Shown in pieces: positions 52,224 through 61,422 of a DNA stretch of 64,000 bases. The DNA is from an uncultured Paracoccaceae bacterium (GTDB lineage Bacteria; Pseudomonadota; Alphaproteobacteria; Rhodobacterales; Rhodobacteraceae): the NCBI GenBank assembly GCA_947497985.1, contig CANMIX010000010.1, positions 1 to 64,000 on the forward strand, given 5' to 3'. The number at the start of each line of letters is the position of its first letter. Position 1 is the first letter of the stretch. Below the pieces are notes generated by a model. It did not search any database, was not told the DNA's origin, and was given only the letters and a program-made list of their open reading frames with translations. A program made the position numbers and the translations under genes.

Positions 52224-53315
52224 TTACACAGGAGCGCGGAAGTGTTTCGACAGTTTCAATCCCTGACCCTGGTAGTTGGAGGCAATTCCCGCGCCATACA
52301 GCTGATCCGGGATCGCCGCCATTTTTTCATAGACCAAACGGCCAACGATCTGGCCATGCTCCAGAACAAAGGGCGCTTCGTGGCAGCGCACTTCCAAAAC
52401 GCCACGTGAACCCGTACCGCCTGCGGCGGCGTGACCAAACCCAGGGTCAAAGAAGCCCGCGTAGTGGACCCTGAATTCGCCTACCATCGCCAAATACGGA
52501 GCCATTTCCGCAGCATAAGCAGGCGGGATATGTACCGCTTCACGACTGACCAAGATATAGAATGCGCCAGGATCCAGAATGATGCGCCCGTTGTCGCTGC
52601 GCACTTCTTCCCAATAGTCTTTGGGATCATAGGCCCCGATACGGTCCAAATCGATTACGCTGGTATGGGGTTTGGCGCGATACCCAACCAGGTCGGTGCC
52701 AGGCAGCTTCAGATCAACTGAAAACCCCAACCCGTCTTCAATCACGGCCGTGCCGTCCACCAGCGGCGCATCCGCATGGAGCGCACGCAGTTCGACATCG
52801 GGCAGGACAGCCTGACCGCGACGGAAGCGGATCTGGTTCAATCGCATGCCCGGACGCACCAGGACCGAGAAGGAGCGTGGGCAAATCTCCGCATAAAGCG
52901 GCCCCTGATAGCCCGGTTTGATCCGGTCAAATTCTTCACCGCCATCGGTGATTGTGCGCGTCAAAAGATCGAGCCGCCCGGTCGAGGACTTCGCATTGGC
53001 CACTGCTGATATGTCACCAGGAAGCGCGAGGCTTTCCATCAAGGGCACAACATAGACGCATCCCTTTTCCAGAACGGCACCACCATCCAGGTCGATCTGG
53101 TGCATCTCGAATTCTTCCAAGCGGTCCAGAACAGATGTGGATTGCCCCGCCAAAAAGGACGCCCGCACCCGGTAGGCCACGGTGCCAAGACGCAGATCCA
53201 GGCTGGCAGGTTGGATTTGTCCGTCCACTGTGGGGCGTTCTACACCAATCTCGCCGCGATCTAGCATCGTCTGGATGTCTTGGCTGGGCAAAACGCCTGT
53301 GGTCTGCGTGGTCAT
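52224..53315 (-). CDS. dcd: 2'-deoxycytidine 5'-triphosphate deaminase, two-domain form
   Basis: A 363-residue enzyme, about twice the usual ~190 of dCTP deaminase, built of two dUTPase-like beta domains. The first has IQPASLDLRLGTVAYRVRA, ISAVANAKSSTGRLDLLTRTITDG and GYQGPLYAEICPRSFSVLVRPGMRLNQIRF; the second has DPGAFYILVSREAVHIPPAYAAEM, HYAGFFDPGFGHAAAGG and LEHGQIVGRLVYEKM. Alphaproteobacteria often carry this fused form. It makes dUTP for thymidylate synthesis. The start at 53315 precedes MTTQTTGVLPSQ; the longer frame runs into tRNA-terminator sequence. Confidence 0.9.
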   Translation of the reverse strand: MTTQTTGVLPSQDIQTMLDRGEIGVERPTVDGQIQPASLDLRLGTVAYRVRASFLAGQSTSVLDRLEEFEMHQIDLDGGAVLEKGCVYVVPLMESLALPGDISAVANAKSSTGRLDLLTRTITDGGEEFDRIKPGYQGPLYAEICPRSFSVLVRPGMRLNQIRFRRGQAVLPDVELRALHADAPLVDGTAVIEDGLGFSVDLKLPGTDLVGYRAKPHTSVIDLDRIGAYDPKDYWEEVRSDNGRIILDPGAFYILVSREAVHIPPAYAAEMAPYLAMVGEFRVHYAGFFDPGFGHAAAGGTGSRGVLEVRCHEAPFVLEHGQIVGRLVYEKMAAIPDQLYGAGIASNYQGQGLKLSKHFRAPV

Positions 53316-53406
53316 GATCCTGTCCTCCCGAGTGAGCAAATTAAAGTGTTGCTCATGCGTTTTGCAATGTCTGGTTGGTGCTTGAAAATCCAGACGCCAG
53401 ATACAC

Positions 53407-53440
53407 AAAACGCCCGGGTGAAAGACACCCAGGCGTTTTT
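53407..53440 (-). terminator. Terminator after tRNA-Pro
   Basis: AAAACGCC (53407-53414) pairs with GGCGTTTT (53432-53439), with GGGTG/CACCC pairing inside. It lies 12 bases past the 3' end of tRNA-Pro. On the minus strand the A-run becomes the U-tract. Confidence 0.75.
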
Positions 53441-53451
53441 GAGGGTTTGTT

Positions 53452-53528
53452 TGGTCGGGCTAGCAGGACTCGAACCTGCGACCTTCCGTCCCCCAGACGG
53501 ACGCGCTACCAGGCTGCGCCATAGCCCG
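53452..53528 (-). tRNA. tRNA-Pro (GGG)
   Basis: A complete 77-nt cloverleaf on the minus strand with encoded CCA. Acceptor arms CGGGCTA and TAGCCCG pair. The anticodon stem TCCGT/ACGGA encloses the loop CTGGGGG, giving anticodon GGG. The T-arm contains GGTTCGAGTCC. It is followed by a terminator and lies between the MerR-type gene and dcd. Confidence 0.97.
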
Positions 53529-53602
53529 CTGAGGGTGGTTTCTACTTGTTCTGACGGCAGGGGCAAGAGGGAAAACTTATTTTTTTCCATCTTGGCCCAA
53601 AT

Positions 53603-56425
53603 TTATGCGCGCTCAACCAATGCGCGCAACTCTTCCAACGACTGTGCGATAGGTTTTTGATTTTGCGAAGGAATTTGCGATAGCCCAGCCAACAGCCTCA
53701 AAGCGCTAACGCGATCCGAAGAGTCTGTGTCTGGATCAAAGTCCGCGACCTCGATCATTCGCGCGCGCGGAGCTTCGTGAACCGGTTCAGAGTGTTCGAA
53801 TTCAGCAACTTGCGCAGTTTCTGCAGTCGCAGGTTCTTCAACTTCTGGCACGACATCTTCTACGATTTCCGTCGCTTCGACCTCGTCTGAGGTTGCATCG
53901 ACAGTATGTTCAGGTGCCGGTGCTTCTTCCAAATTCTGTTCAGGAATGCTCGGTGCGATTTCCTCTGCCTCGACAGGTGGCGGGTTTGTGGCCGTTCTAA
54001 GGTCGTCAGCTGTGGCTTCCACAAGCGTCGGTTCGAGCGGCGCTGCTGGGGCGAGATCCGCGTCATCGTCGGTTTGAGAAACGGGCCCTGCGGGAGTGGC
54101 AGGCGAGTCTAGCTGGTCGATGTCCGGTGTTTGAACCGTTACAGCGGGACTTTGTTCTGTTGGTTGAACTGTAATCTCTGACGGTCCTGGTACCGAAGAG
54201 GCCACTGCATCCTGGCTGATCATTGCCGGTGCTGTGTCAGGCGCGGTTTCAGAATCCTCCGTTACCCAACCTGAAGGGGCCTGCTGCGACTGTGGTGCGT
54301 CGTCGATCGCGGGTTCGGTAGATTCTACTTCAGTAGCGGCGGCAATTGGCTGTGTCGCTTGCGGCGAAGTGTGTGGGGGGGCAGGGGGGGGAGCAATCTC
54401 TGTCGTCGAAACCTCTGTCACCGGAGGGGACGCGACGGGTTCCTCGACAACATCCGAGGGGGGCAGGTTTGCTTCGAAAACCCCGGGTTCTGGCATTGGC
54501 GGCACCGCTGCAGGAACTGACGGATCGACCGGCTGAGCTTGCTGCGGTGTCGGTGCTGGCGCCAGGGCGTTTTGCGGCATCGCCGAGCTTGGCGCGTCGG
54601 CGGCAATTGTCACAGGAGCGCGGTCGATAACATCGCTGATGTCATTGATAAGAGGCGACGAAACCGCAGCTGCTTCGGGTTCTGCGACGCGAGGCGTCTC
54701 TGGTATGTCTGGTTCGACCTGTGGCGTGTTCAATGATGGCTCAACAGATGTCGGCGCGGCCGTCACACGGGCCGTCTGTACAGGCGTGGCCACTGGCTGC
54801 GACATTGCTGGCTGTTCCAAGGTCGGCTGCGCGACTTCGGTCTGCGTGACGGGTGCCTGTGCAAGTGTCTCAGGCGCCATTGCAGGTGTGGCCGGTTCCT
54901 GCGGTTCAATTTGTCCGGTTGTCACGGCTTGTTCTGGCTGCGGCACAGCGGTTGTGACTTGCGCGGTTTGGGGCATCGCAGGTGCCGAAGCTGCCTGTGC
55001 AACTGTCTCTGCCGCAGCTGTCGGCGCGGTGGTCGGCACGTCTGCATGTGGCAACGTGGTATCTGTATCCGTTGTCACGTCGCCGACGGGAGCGGCACTT
55101 ACTGGCGGGGCAACAGATGGGGTGGTCGCCGCAGCTGCTGTTGATGGGGCCTGCGTGAAACCGGGTTTACTTGTCAGTGGAGCGGTTTGCGCTGGAGCCT
55201 GTGCTGTTGCGGGCACAGCGACCGTTGAGGCTGGCGCGGCCTGAACCTGTGTTGTGCTTGCTTCGCTGCTAGCCGCCGCATCATTGGATGCCGACGATGC
55301 GGCGGCACTTGTTGGTTGTGCGACAGGAGAGGCCGTTTGAGGCATGTCGGCAGCCGTGGTTGGCTGGGCAGGAACAACCTTCTCTGCGGGAGCCGTGGTC
55401 TCATCCCATAGACCGGGTTGCGCGGTCGTCGGAGGTGGCGCAGACGCAGCGGCTGGCGCACCGCCTGTCAGTGCCGTTTGCAAACGTTCTGCTTTCTGCG
55501 TCGAACTTTCTTGCGGCGCTGCAACAGTAGGGCCCAGATCTAGTGAGGTTTGTTCCACAGCCGGTGCTGCCACTGGCGCCGCCGGGGTCGCTGCAGTTTG
55601 CGCAGGCGTCGGGGTCGCTGTGGCAACGTGAGGTGTTGCGGTCGTAGCTGCGGTGACAGGCGCGACGGATGAAGGTGCCGGTGCAACTGGTGCAACAGTC
55701 GACGCCACAGGAGTTGTGTTTGTTGGTGGCGTTGAAGCTGCCACAGGTGTTGAAGTTACCACAGGTGTTGCGTCTGGAGCTTCCGGTGAAGCAGCTGCTG
55801 CGACAGGTGGCGTTTCGGTCACAGGCGTAGGTGCTGAGGACTGTGCAGCCAACGGGGCCTGATCCAAAGGCGCTTGCGGGGGCGCAGTTGCAACCTCAAC
55901 AGGTTGCGTCGCCATCGGTTCGGGTGCGACCGGCACAGATGCTGGCGGCTGTTCGGGAGTGGTTGGTTGAACCACAGGCGCTGGTTCTGAGGCTTCGGGC
56001 GCGGCCACGGGTTCCACAGCCTGTGCTTCAACCGGTGCGGTTTCAGACACAGGGGGAGGGGATTCGGGCGTGACTTCGGCAGCTGAGTTGCCGTCGCCGT
56101 ATTCAAAGCTGCCGCTGCTTGGACCGGCAGAACCCGGTGTAAAGGCCTCTTCCAGAGGGTGCGACAAATCTGAGATGAAGGCTGCGCCCTTGTCGCGCAA
56201 CAAGGCTTGCGCCTCTTTGATCGAAAGGCCCTTATCGTGGAGCAAATAGCGAATGCCGCCCAACAACAGCATATCAGCCGGGCGGTAGTAACGACGACCA
56301 CCTGCCCGTTTGACTGGTTTCAGTTGGGGAAACTTGCTTTCCCAAAAGCGCAAGACGTGCGCTTGGACCGCCAGCCATTCCGCAACTTCGCTGATTGTGC
56401 GGAAGGCATCTGGTGATTTCGACAT
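53603..56425 (-). CDS. MerR-type regulator with a giant low-complexity tail
   Basis: 940 residues. The DNA-binding domain is at residues 8-78: [25 protein letters not shown], then [31 protein letters not shown]. From about residue 110 to 880 the protein is almost entirely Pro, Ala, Thr, Val, Gln, Ser and Glu, surely disordered. A conserved-looking C-terminal end follows ([28 protein letters not shown]). MerR-type genes beside ihfA are usual in this group but the proteins are far shorter. The reading frame stays open throughout, so the tail is translated rather than an assembly artefact. The target is unknown. The start is 17 bp after the ihfA stop. Confidence 0.85.
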   Translation of the reverse strand: MSKSPDAFRTISEVAEWLAVQAHVLRFWESKFPQLKPVKRAGGRRYYRPADMLLLGGIRYLLHDKGLSIKEAQALLRDKGAAFISDLSHPLEEAFTPGSAGPSSGSFEYGDGNSAAEVTPESPPPVSETAPVEAQAVEPVAAPEASEPAPVVQPTTPEQPPASVPVAPEPMATQPVEVATAPPQAPLDQAPLAAQSSAPTPVTETPPVAAAASPEAPDATPVVTSTPVAASTPPTNTTPVASTVAPVAPAPSSVAPVTAATTATPHVATATPTPAQTAATPAAPVAAPAVEQTSLDLGPTVAAPQESSTQKAERLQTALTGGAPAAASAPPPTTAQPGLWDETTAPAEKVVPAQPTTAADMPQTASPVAQPTSAAASSASNDAAASSEASTTQVQAAPASTVAVPATAQAPAQTAPLTSKPGFTQAPSTAAAATTPSVAPPVSAAPVGDVTTDTDTTLPHADVPTTAPTAAAETVAQAASAPAMPQTAQVTTAVPQPEQAVTTGQIEPQEPATPAMAPETLAQAPVTQTEVAQPTLEQPAMSQPVATPVQTARVTAAPTSVEPSLNTPQVEPDIPETPRVAEPEAAAVSSPLINDISDVIDRAPVTIAADAPSSAMPQNALAPAPTPQQAQPVDPSVPAAVPPMPEPGVFEANLPPSDVVEEPVASPPVTEVSTTEIAPPPAPPHTSPQATQPIAAATEVESTEPAIDDAPQSQQAPSGWVTEDSETAPDTAPAMISQDAVASSVPGPSEITVQPTEQSPAVTVQTPDIDQLDSPATPAGPVSQTDDDADLAPAAPLEPTLVEATADDLRTATNPPPVEAEEIAPSIPEQNLEEAPAPEHTVDATSDEVEATEIVEDVVPEVEEPATAETAQVAEFEHSEPVHEAPRARMIEVADFDPDTDSSDRVSALRLLAGLSQIPSQNQKPIAQSLEELRALVERA

Positions 56426-56442
56426 TCGTTCGGGTCCCGTTG

Positions 56443-56745
56443 TTACTTACGGTTGCCCTCTGCTACGCGGTCTTTCATCAAGTGGGAAGGCCGGAACGTC
56501 AGAACACGTCTCGGTTGGATCGGCACTTCTTCACCTGTTTTCGGGTTTCGCCCGACGCGTGCGGTTTTATCCCGAACGCTGAACGTACCAAAGGAGGAGA
56601 TTTTGACTTGTTCTCCGCGCACCAAAGCATCCGACATGTGAAGCAACATGCTTTCAACCAACTGCGCGCTTTCGTTTCGTGAAAGGCCAACCTCGCGAAA
56701 GACAGCCTCGCTCAAATCCATACGTGTAAGTGTTTTTTCGCTCAT
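56443..56745 (-). CDS. ihfA: Integration host factor subunit alpha
   Basis: 100 residues; a DNA-bending histone-like protein. The family pattern is complete: [63 protein letters not shown] and the C-terminal [14 protein letters not shown]. The Pro in the GRNPKTGEE arm tip intercalates DNA. The start at 56745 gives the standard length. It lies between fabH and the MerR-type gene on the same strand. Confidence 0.95.
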   Translation of the reverse strand: MSEKTLTRMDLSEAVFREVGLSRNESAQLVESMLLHMSDALVRGEQVKISSFGTFSVRDKTARVGRNPKTGEEVPIQPRRVLTFRPSHLMKDRVAEGNRK

Positions 56746-56838
56746 TCCAGTCCCCGTTGTTTTGAAAAACATAGGGTGCAGAGATTTTACCTGTCAATAT
56801 CAATGAATTGCTTACAAAATCTTACTCGTAAGACCGCT

Positions 56839-57810
56839 TTACCAGCGCAACACCACTGAGCCCCAGGCCAGACCGCCACCTATGGCCTCGGTTACGACCA
56901 AATCACCCTCTTTAATTTGACCACGTTTCTTTCCGACGGACAGAGCCAACGGAATGGACGCAGCCGACGTATTACCATGGTCTTGTACTGTTACCACGAC
57001 CTTTTCCATTGGCAGACCCATCTTTTTGGCCGTGCCTTGAATAATGCGGATATTCGCCTGATGCGGCACGATCCAATCCACATCTTCTGCGCCAAGACCC
57101 ACGCTATCAAGGGCGGTATGGGCCGTTTGGGCAAGTTTTTCAACCGCATGACGGAAAACCTGGTTGCCTTGCATGCGGAGATGTCCGGTGCTGCGGGTGG
57201 CAACGCCGCCATCCACATAGAGCAGATCCTTGTAGCGCCCGTCTGAGTTCAGATCCGTGGCCAGAATGCCGCGATCTTCCGTTGTGCCGGGCTGGTCTTG
57301 CGCCTCCAGCAAAACCGCACCGGCGCCATCGCCAAACAGAACGCAAGTGGAGCGGTCGGTCCAATCCATGATGCGGCTAAAAGTTTCTGCACCAATCACG
57401 AGGACCCGGTTGGCCTGACCGGATGCAATCAAAGCATTGGCGTTGCTCAGGGCATAAACGAATCCCGCGCAGACTGCCTGCACGTCAAAGGCAAAGCCCT
57501 TGGTCATGCCAATCGCAGCCTGGACCATCGTTGCAGCAGACGGAAAGGTGAGGTCGGCGGTTGAGGTTGCCAATACGATGGCATCCACGTCAGAACCCTC
57601 GAGCCCGGCGTCTTTGAGGGCTGCAAGCGCAGCCTGAGTGGCCATGTCGGATGTCGTTTCATCATCAGCAGCAAAATGACGACGTTCGATCCCAGAGCGA
57701 GAGCGAATCCATTCGTCGCTTGTGTCCAGCTTGTCTTCGAATTCGGCGTTCTCGACCACGCGTTCGGGTAGGTAATGTCCGGTTCCGATAACCACTGCGC
57801 GTCGCGTCAT
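56839..57810 (-). CDS. fabH: Beta-ketoacyl-ACP synthase III
   Basis: A 323-residue initiating condensing enzyme of type II fatty-acid synthesis; it joins acetyl-CoA to malonyl-ACP. The catalytic triad is visible: Cys in FDVQAVCAGFVYALS near residue 113, His in WIVPHQANIRI near 250, and Asn in VQDHGNTSAASIPLAL near 280. The CoA-binding segment SGIERRHFAADDET is present. It lies 23 bp downstream of plsX and continues the lipid block with ihfA below. Confidence 0.95.
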   Translation of the reverse strand: MTRRAVVIGTGHYLPERVVENAEFEDKLDTSDEWIRSRSGIERRHFAADDETTSDMATQAALAALKDAGLEGSDVDAIVLATSTADLTFPSAATMVQAAIGMTKGFAFDVQAVCAGFVYALSNANALIASGQANRVLVIGAETFSRIMDWTDRSTCVLFGDGAGAVLLEAQDQPGTTEDRGILATDLNSDGRYKDLLYVDGGVATRSTGHLRMQGNQVFRHAVEKLAQTAHTALDSVGLGAEDVDWIVPHQANIRIIQGTAKKMGLPMEKVVVTVQDHGNTSAASIPLALSVGKKRGQIKEGDLVVTEAIGGGLAWGSVVLRW

Positions 57811-57833
57811 CTGTGCCTGCCTTTTTATGTCTT

Positions 57834-58937
57834 CTATTTGGGTGCAGCGGCTTTGGCCGTAGCCGCACCATCTTGGGTAAGCTCCCCGGCGGATGCAACC
57901 CGCGCGGCCAGCTTTTGTGCGAATCCTTGTTCGGCCAAGCGGAAGGCCAATTTGACTGCGGCTGAGACGCTGGTTGCGTCTGCGCCACCATGGGATTTCA
58001 CCACGGTTCCGTTTAAGCCAAGGAAAACACCGCCATTTACCCGGCGGGGGTCAATGCGTTTGGACAGGCGTTTGAGCGATGTATAGGCCAAAACGGCCGC
58101 AATTCGCGACAACAGCGAATATTCAAACGCGTCGCGCATCGCTGTACGGATCAGGCTTGCGGTGCCTTCGCCCGTTTTGATTGCCACGTTGCCAGTGAAA
58201 CCATCGGTGACAATCACATCTGCGATATCGCCGGGGATATCGCTGCCTTCGACGAAACCCACGAATTCGAAATTCGCACCGTCCGCCTTTTCTTCGATCA
58301 GACCGTAGGCTTCTTTCAGCTCTGCGCGCCCTTTGTGTTCCTCGGTGCCAACATTCAGCAGGCCGACCCGGGGCAGGGCGATATCCATAGAATTGCGTGT
58401 GTAGGACACACCCATCAAGGCAAATTGCAACAGATCACCGGCATCCGCGCGCACATCAGCGCCGACATCCAGCATCACGTTAAAGCCTTGCGGATTGCGC
58501 GACGGCCATAGAATGGCAATCGCGGGACGGTTGATGCCGGGCATCTTGCGCAGGCGCAACATGCTGATCGCCATAAGTGCGCCTGTGTTGCCACAGGAAA
58601 CAGCGCCTGCGGCTTCACCATTGCGCACGCAATCGACGGTGGACCACATAGAGGTCCCCTTGCCATTGCGCATCACCTGGCTTGGCTTGTCTTCCATTGT
58701 GACCACCCCACGGCAGTCACGAATCTCCACACACCCACGCAGCGATTTGCGGCGCGCGACAAGCGGAGCAAGTTGTTCCTCAGGACCATGTAGAATGAAC
58801 CCGATGTTCGGGTTCTTCTTGGCAGATTTAGCAATGCCGGCCACCACAACAGCGGGACCGGCATCTCCGCCCATGGCGTCAACCGAAATGGTTATGCGGT
58901 CAGACTTATCCTGACGGGAAGCGGTAGTACCGGTCAT
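57834..58937 (-). CDS. plsX: Phosphate acyltransferase
   Basis: A 367-residue peripheral membrane enzyme making acyl-phosphate from acyl-ACP for phospholipid synthesis. It is recognised by ISVDAMGGDAGPAVVVAGIAKSAKK, VSCGNTGALMAISML, RPAIAILWPS, VTDGFTGNVAIKTGEGTASL and NGTVVKSHGGADATSV. It sits between rpmF and fabH, the standard bacterial order, and lies 34 bp downstream of rpmF. Confidence 0.95.
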   Translation of the reverse strand: MTGTTASRQDKSDRITISVDAMGGDAGPAVVVAGIAKSAKKNPNIGFILHGPEEQLAPLVARRKSLRGCVEIRDCRGVVTMEDKPSQVMRNGKGTSMWSTVDCVRNGEAAGAVSCGNTGALMAISMLRLRKMPGINRPAIAILWPSRNPQGFNVMLDVGADVRADAGDLLQFALMGVSYTRNSMDIALPRVGLLNVGTEEHKGRAELKEAYGLIEEKADGANFEFVGFVEGSDIPGDIADVIVTDGFTGNVAIKTGEGTASLIRTAMRDAFEYSLLSRIAAVLAYTSLKRLSKRIDPRRVNGGVFLGLNGTVVKSHGGADATSVSAAVKLAFRLAEQGFAQKLAARVASAGELTQDGAATAKAAAPK

Positions 58938-58971
58938 CCGAAGGCCTGCCTGACGTCAAATGGAAGAGGGC

Positions 58972-59178
58972 TTATGCTGCGTCTTCGTCCAGGTCGATTT
59001 CGTTGGCTTGTGCAACGACTTCTTTGCTGTCGTAGTGACCGCACGACGGGCAGACGTGGTGCGGGCGCTTCAGTTCGCCGCAGCTGGAGCATTCGTTCGG
59101 GTTTGCAGCAACCAGAGCATCGTGCGCGCGGCGGTTGTTGCGGCGTGATTTGGATACTTTGTTCTGTTGGACGGCCAT
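58972..59178 (-). CDS. rpmF: 50S ribosomal protein L32
   Basis: 68 residues: [19 protein letters not shown] at the N-terminus and a four-cysteine zinc ribbon (CSSCG, then CPSCG), so this is the zinc-binding form of L32. It lies between the DUF177 gene and plsX, as in most Gram-negative bacteria. Confidence 0.96.
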   Translation of the reverse strand: MAVQQNKVSKSRRNNRRAHDALVAANPNECSSCGELKRPHHVCPSCGHYDSKEVVAQANEIDLDEDAA

Positions 59179-59394
59179 GTCTCAACCTTTGTTCATAAGG
59201 GCCTTGGGGCATCCCCGCGGCGCGTTTCGTGTTCCGTTTTCAATCGGTGTGACGTGCGTTTAGGCCGCGGCCTGTCCGATGTCCAACGATAAATCCGATG
59301 AGCGCGCGAAAATACTCAGAATCTTCAATAGCGCAAGCGGTTTTTAGGGCAGCGACGCATTCCGATCCACTCAAAAATGCACGGTTGCGTAAAT

Positions 59395-59931
59395 TTATGT
59401 GTCTTTCTCGAGCGCGTCCTTCAATGCGGCCAAACCAGCAAAGGGGCGGGCGTCCTCGTCGCGCATAGGTTCAACGCCGGGTTCAGAGTAGACGGCTTCA
59501 CCCAAGGCGGCACCTTCTTTACGAGGGAATTCGGGAATAAACAAAGCGAGGGCTTCCGTCATAACTTCGAAAACATCGATCTCGGCCCCGAGCTGCTCGA
59601 TGCTGTCATCTTCAGGCATCTCTACTTCTTCTTCATCCGGAGTGGACAAATTGGCCACAAAAGTCCGGACCACGGGCTCATCGACGCGGGTCTTCATCGG
59701 GTCCAGCGAGACAACGCAGATCTGACCGATTGTGGCACCCAATGTGGCTTTCAGCTCCCAGTCACGTTTTCCACGCGACCGAATTTCCCCGGCAAAGCGC
59801 ACTTTGCGCAGGTCTTCGACGCCGAATTCGGCGATCAAAGGCTTCAAAACCTCTGCATCGGGACGCAAATCAAACGGCGTCGGTGCGTTCTGGTCCAGGT
59901 CGGACACGCGGAATATAGCGCTTTGTGACAT
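59395..59931 (-). CDS. DUF177 (YceD-like) protein
   Basis: 178 residues. The DUF177 core is recognisable: FRVSDLDQNAPTPFDLRPDA at the N-terminus, VRFAGEIRSRGKRDWELKATLGATIGQICVVSLDPMKTRVDEPVVRTF in the middle, and an acidic stretch (DEEEVEMPEDD). YceD homologues are linked to 23S rRNA metabolism in other organisms. The chosen ATG at 59931 is five codons inside another ATG; the inner one begins MSQSAIFRV. It is upstream of rpmF and divergent from bamE. Confidence 0.87.
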   Translation of the reverse strand: MSQSAIFRVSDLDQNAPTPFDLRPDAEVLKPLIAEFGVEDLRKVRFAGEIRSRGKRDWELKATLGATIGQICVVSLDPMKTRVDEPVVRTFVANLSTPDEEEVEMPEDDSIEQLGAEIDVFEVMTEALALFIPEFPRKEGAALGEAVYSEPGVEPMRDEDARPFAGLAALKDALEKDT

Positions 59932-60018
59932 TGTGAACTCTTTCATTTCTTGAACCGGGCCTTCGGTTTAGGTAATCGGGTTCAGAGCCGGGTTCAAGCC
60001 AGAGAGGGTTATCGGTAA

Positions 60019-60507
60019 ATGCGTGCAGGTCTTTTAAAACAGAGCAACAAATTGAATACAGCTCTGAAAGGGGCAACGCTTGCGTTGGTTCTGACAGCCG
60101 TTTCCGCCTGTAGCGCGGTGGATCGTAAACATGGTTATGTGCCCAGCGAAGATGAGCTGGCGGATATTGTGCCTGGGATCGACGACAAGGATTCGGTGGC
60201 GCAGACCGTTGGCATTCCATCTGCGTCGGGTGTTCTGAATGACAGCGGCTTCTATTATGTGTCATCGGTTATCCGTCGTCGCGGCGGGTTAGAGCCAAAG
60301 ACGATCTCCCGTGAATTGGTGGCGATCAACTTTAGCGAAGCCGGCACTGTAACCGGTATTCAGCGCTTTGGTCTTGAAGACGGTAAGGTGATTCCATTGC
60401 AGCGCCGGGTCACAAGCTCGAGCATCGAGGACAAGACGTTCCTGCGACAGCTGCTTGGCAACCTTGGCAACTTTGGGCCCGGAAACTTTATCGACGCGGA
60501 TAATTAA
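60019..60507 (+). CDS. bamE: Outer membrane protein assembly factor BamE (SmpA/OmlA)
   Basis: 162-residue lipoprotein. The signal peptide ends at a lipobox (LTAVSACSAVD, lipidated Cys near residue 31). The SmpA/OmlA domain follows: VPSEDELADIVPGIDDKDSVAQTVGIPSASGVLNDSGFYYVSS. It helps the BAM complex insert beta-barrel proteins into the outer membrane. It is divergent from the DUF177 gene with 87 bp between the starts, the usual alphaproteobacterial arrangement. Confidence 0.92.
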   Translation: MRAGLLKQSNKLNTALKGATLALVLTAVSACSAVDRKHGYVPSEDELADIVPGIDDKDSVAQTVGIPSASGVLNDSGFYYVSSVIRRRGGLEPKTISRELVAINFSEAGTVTGIQRFGLEDGKVIPLQRRVTSSSIEDKTFLRQLLGNLGNFGPGNFIDADN

Positions 60508-60611
60508 TTTCGCGACGCTGCGCCATTGACCTTCATTTACCTGTCACGGAGCCTATGTAAATCAGGCGGAATATGGTGAAGACGCCAATCCGGATCAGGT
60601 GGAGCGATAGC

Positions 60612-61352
60612 ATGGCTGATGGTGAACTGTTGCTGAGCAAAGGCCGCTATGTGGCGCGATTGGCATCCAACGATGCCGATATCGCCGCCGCCCAAGCGCT
60701 CAGGACGCTGTGTTTCCGAACGCAGGATTTGGACAAGGATGACTTTGACCCCAACTGCGCCCACGTGCTGGTCGAAGACAGCCGTACAGGCGCGCTGGTT
60801 TGCTGTTTCCGCATGTTGGTTCTGGATGGCGGCAGCCATGTGCACAGCAGCTACTCTGCGCAGTTTTATGATCTGGCTGGGCTGAATGATTTTGAAGGGC
60901 GCATGGTCGAAATGGGCCGGTTCTGCATTCATCAGGCCTATAATGATGCTGATATCCTACGCATCGCCTGGGGCGCGATGACCGCCTTTGTGGACCAAAA
61001 CGATATCCAGATGTTGTTTGGCTGTTCGTCATTCGCGGGCACCGAGACCGAGGATTATCTGGACGCCTTTGCCATGTTGAAACACCGTCATCTGGCGCCT
61101 AAGCGTTGGCTGCCACGTGTAAAAGCGCCAAATGTGTTCCGCTTCGCCGCGCGATTGCGTCGTAAGCCGGATGCGAAAAAGGCGATGCTGCGGATGCCAC
61201 CCTTGCTGCGCACCTATCTGATGATGGGAGGCTGGGTCAGCGACCATGCGGTGGTGGACACGCATCTGAACACGTTGCATGTCTTTACCGGGCTTGAGAT
61301 CGGCGCCATTCCGGCTTCTCGCAAGCGTTTGCTGCGCGCTGTGGCCGGGTGA
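60612..61352 (+). CDS. olsB: Ornithine N-acyltransferase (OlsB)
   Basis: A 246-residue GNAT-like enzyme that forms lyso-ornithine lipid from ornithine and 3-hydroxyacyl-ACP. Features: RYVARLASNDADIAAAQALRTLCFR at the N-terminus, CAHVLVEDSRTGALVCCFRM, VEMGRFCIHQAYNDADILRIAWGAM with the family's Glu-x-Gly-Arg, and LFGCSSFAGTE. GGAG lies eight bases before the ATG at 60612; an upstream start at 60573 is less likely. The acylation partner OlsA is not in the window, so ornithine-lipid synthesis would need it elsewhere. Confidence 0.87.
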   Translation: MADGELLLSKGRYVARLASNDADIAAAQALRTLCFRTQDLDKDDFDPNCAHVLVEDSRTGALVCCFRMLVLDGGSHVHSSYSAQFYDLAGLNDFEGRMVEMGRFCIHQAYNDADILRIAWGAMTAFVDQNDIQMLFGCSSFAGTETEDYLDAFAMLKHRHLAPKRWLPRVKAPNVFRFAARLRRKPDAKKAMLRMPPLLRTYLMMGGWVSDHAVVDTHLNTLHVFTGLEIGAIPASRKRLLRAVAG

Positions 61353-61422
61353 TTTCAGTATTTGGAGAAAGATGAAAGCGGGAACGTTGACCTGATGCCG
61401 TCAGCGGTTTAGCTGGCTGGCT

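Noticed and set aside
54639-55244. Plus-strand frame rich in Gly/Ala/Val/Cys within the MerR-type gene
   Set aside because: It mirrors the low-complexity Pro/Ala/Thr tail on the other strand; there is no ribosome site or motif.
53860-56100. Repetitive-looking tract that might suggest a CRISPR array or tandem DNA repeat
   Set aside because: The repetition is in amino-acid composition (Pro/Ala/Thr/Val), without fixed-length direct repeats or spacers, and the frame is open throughout.
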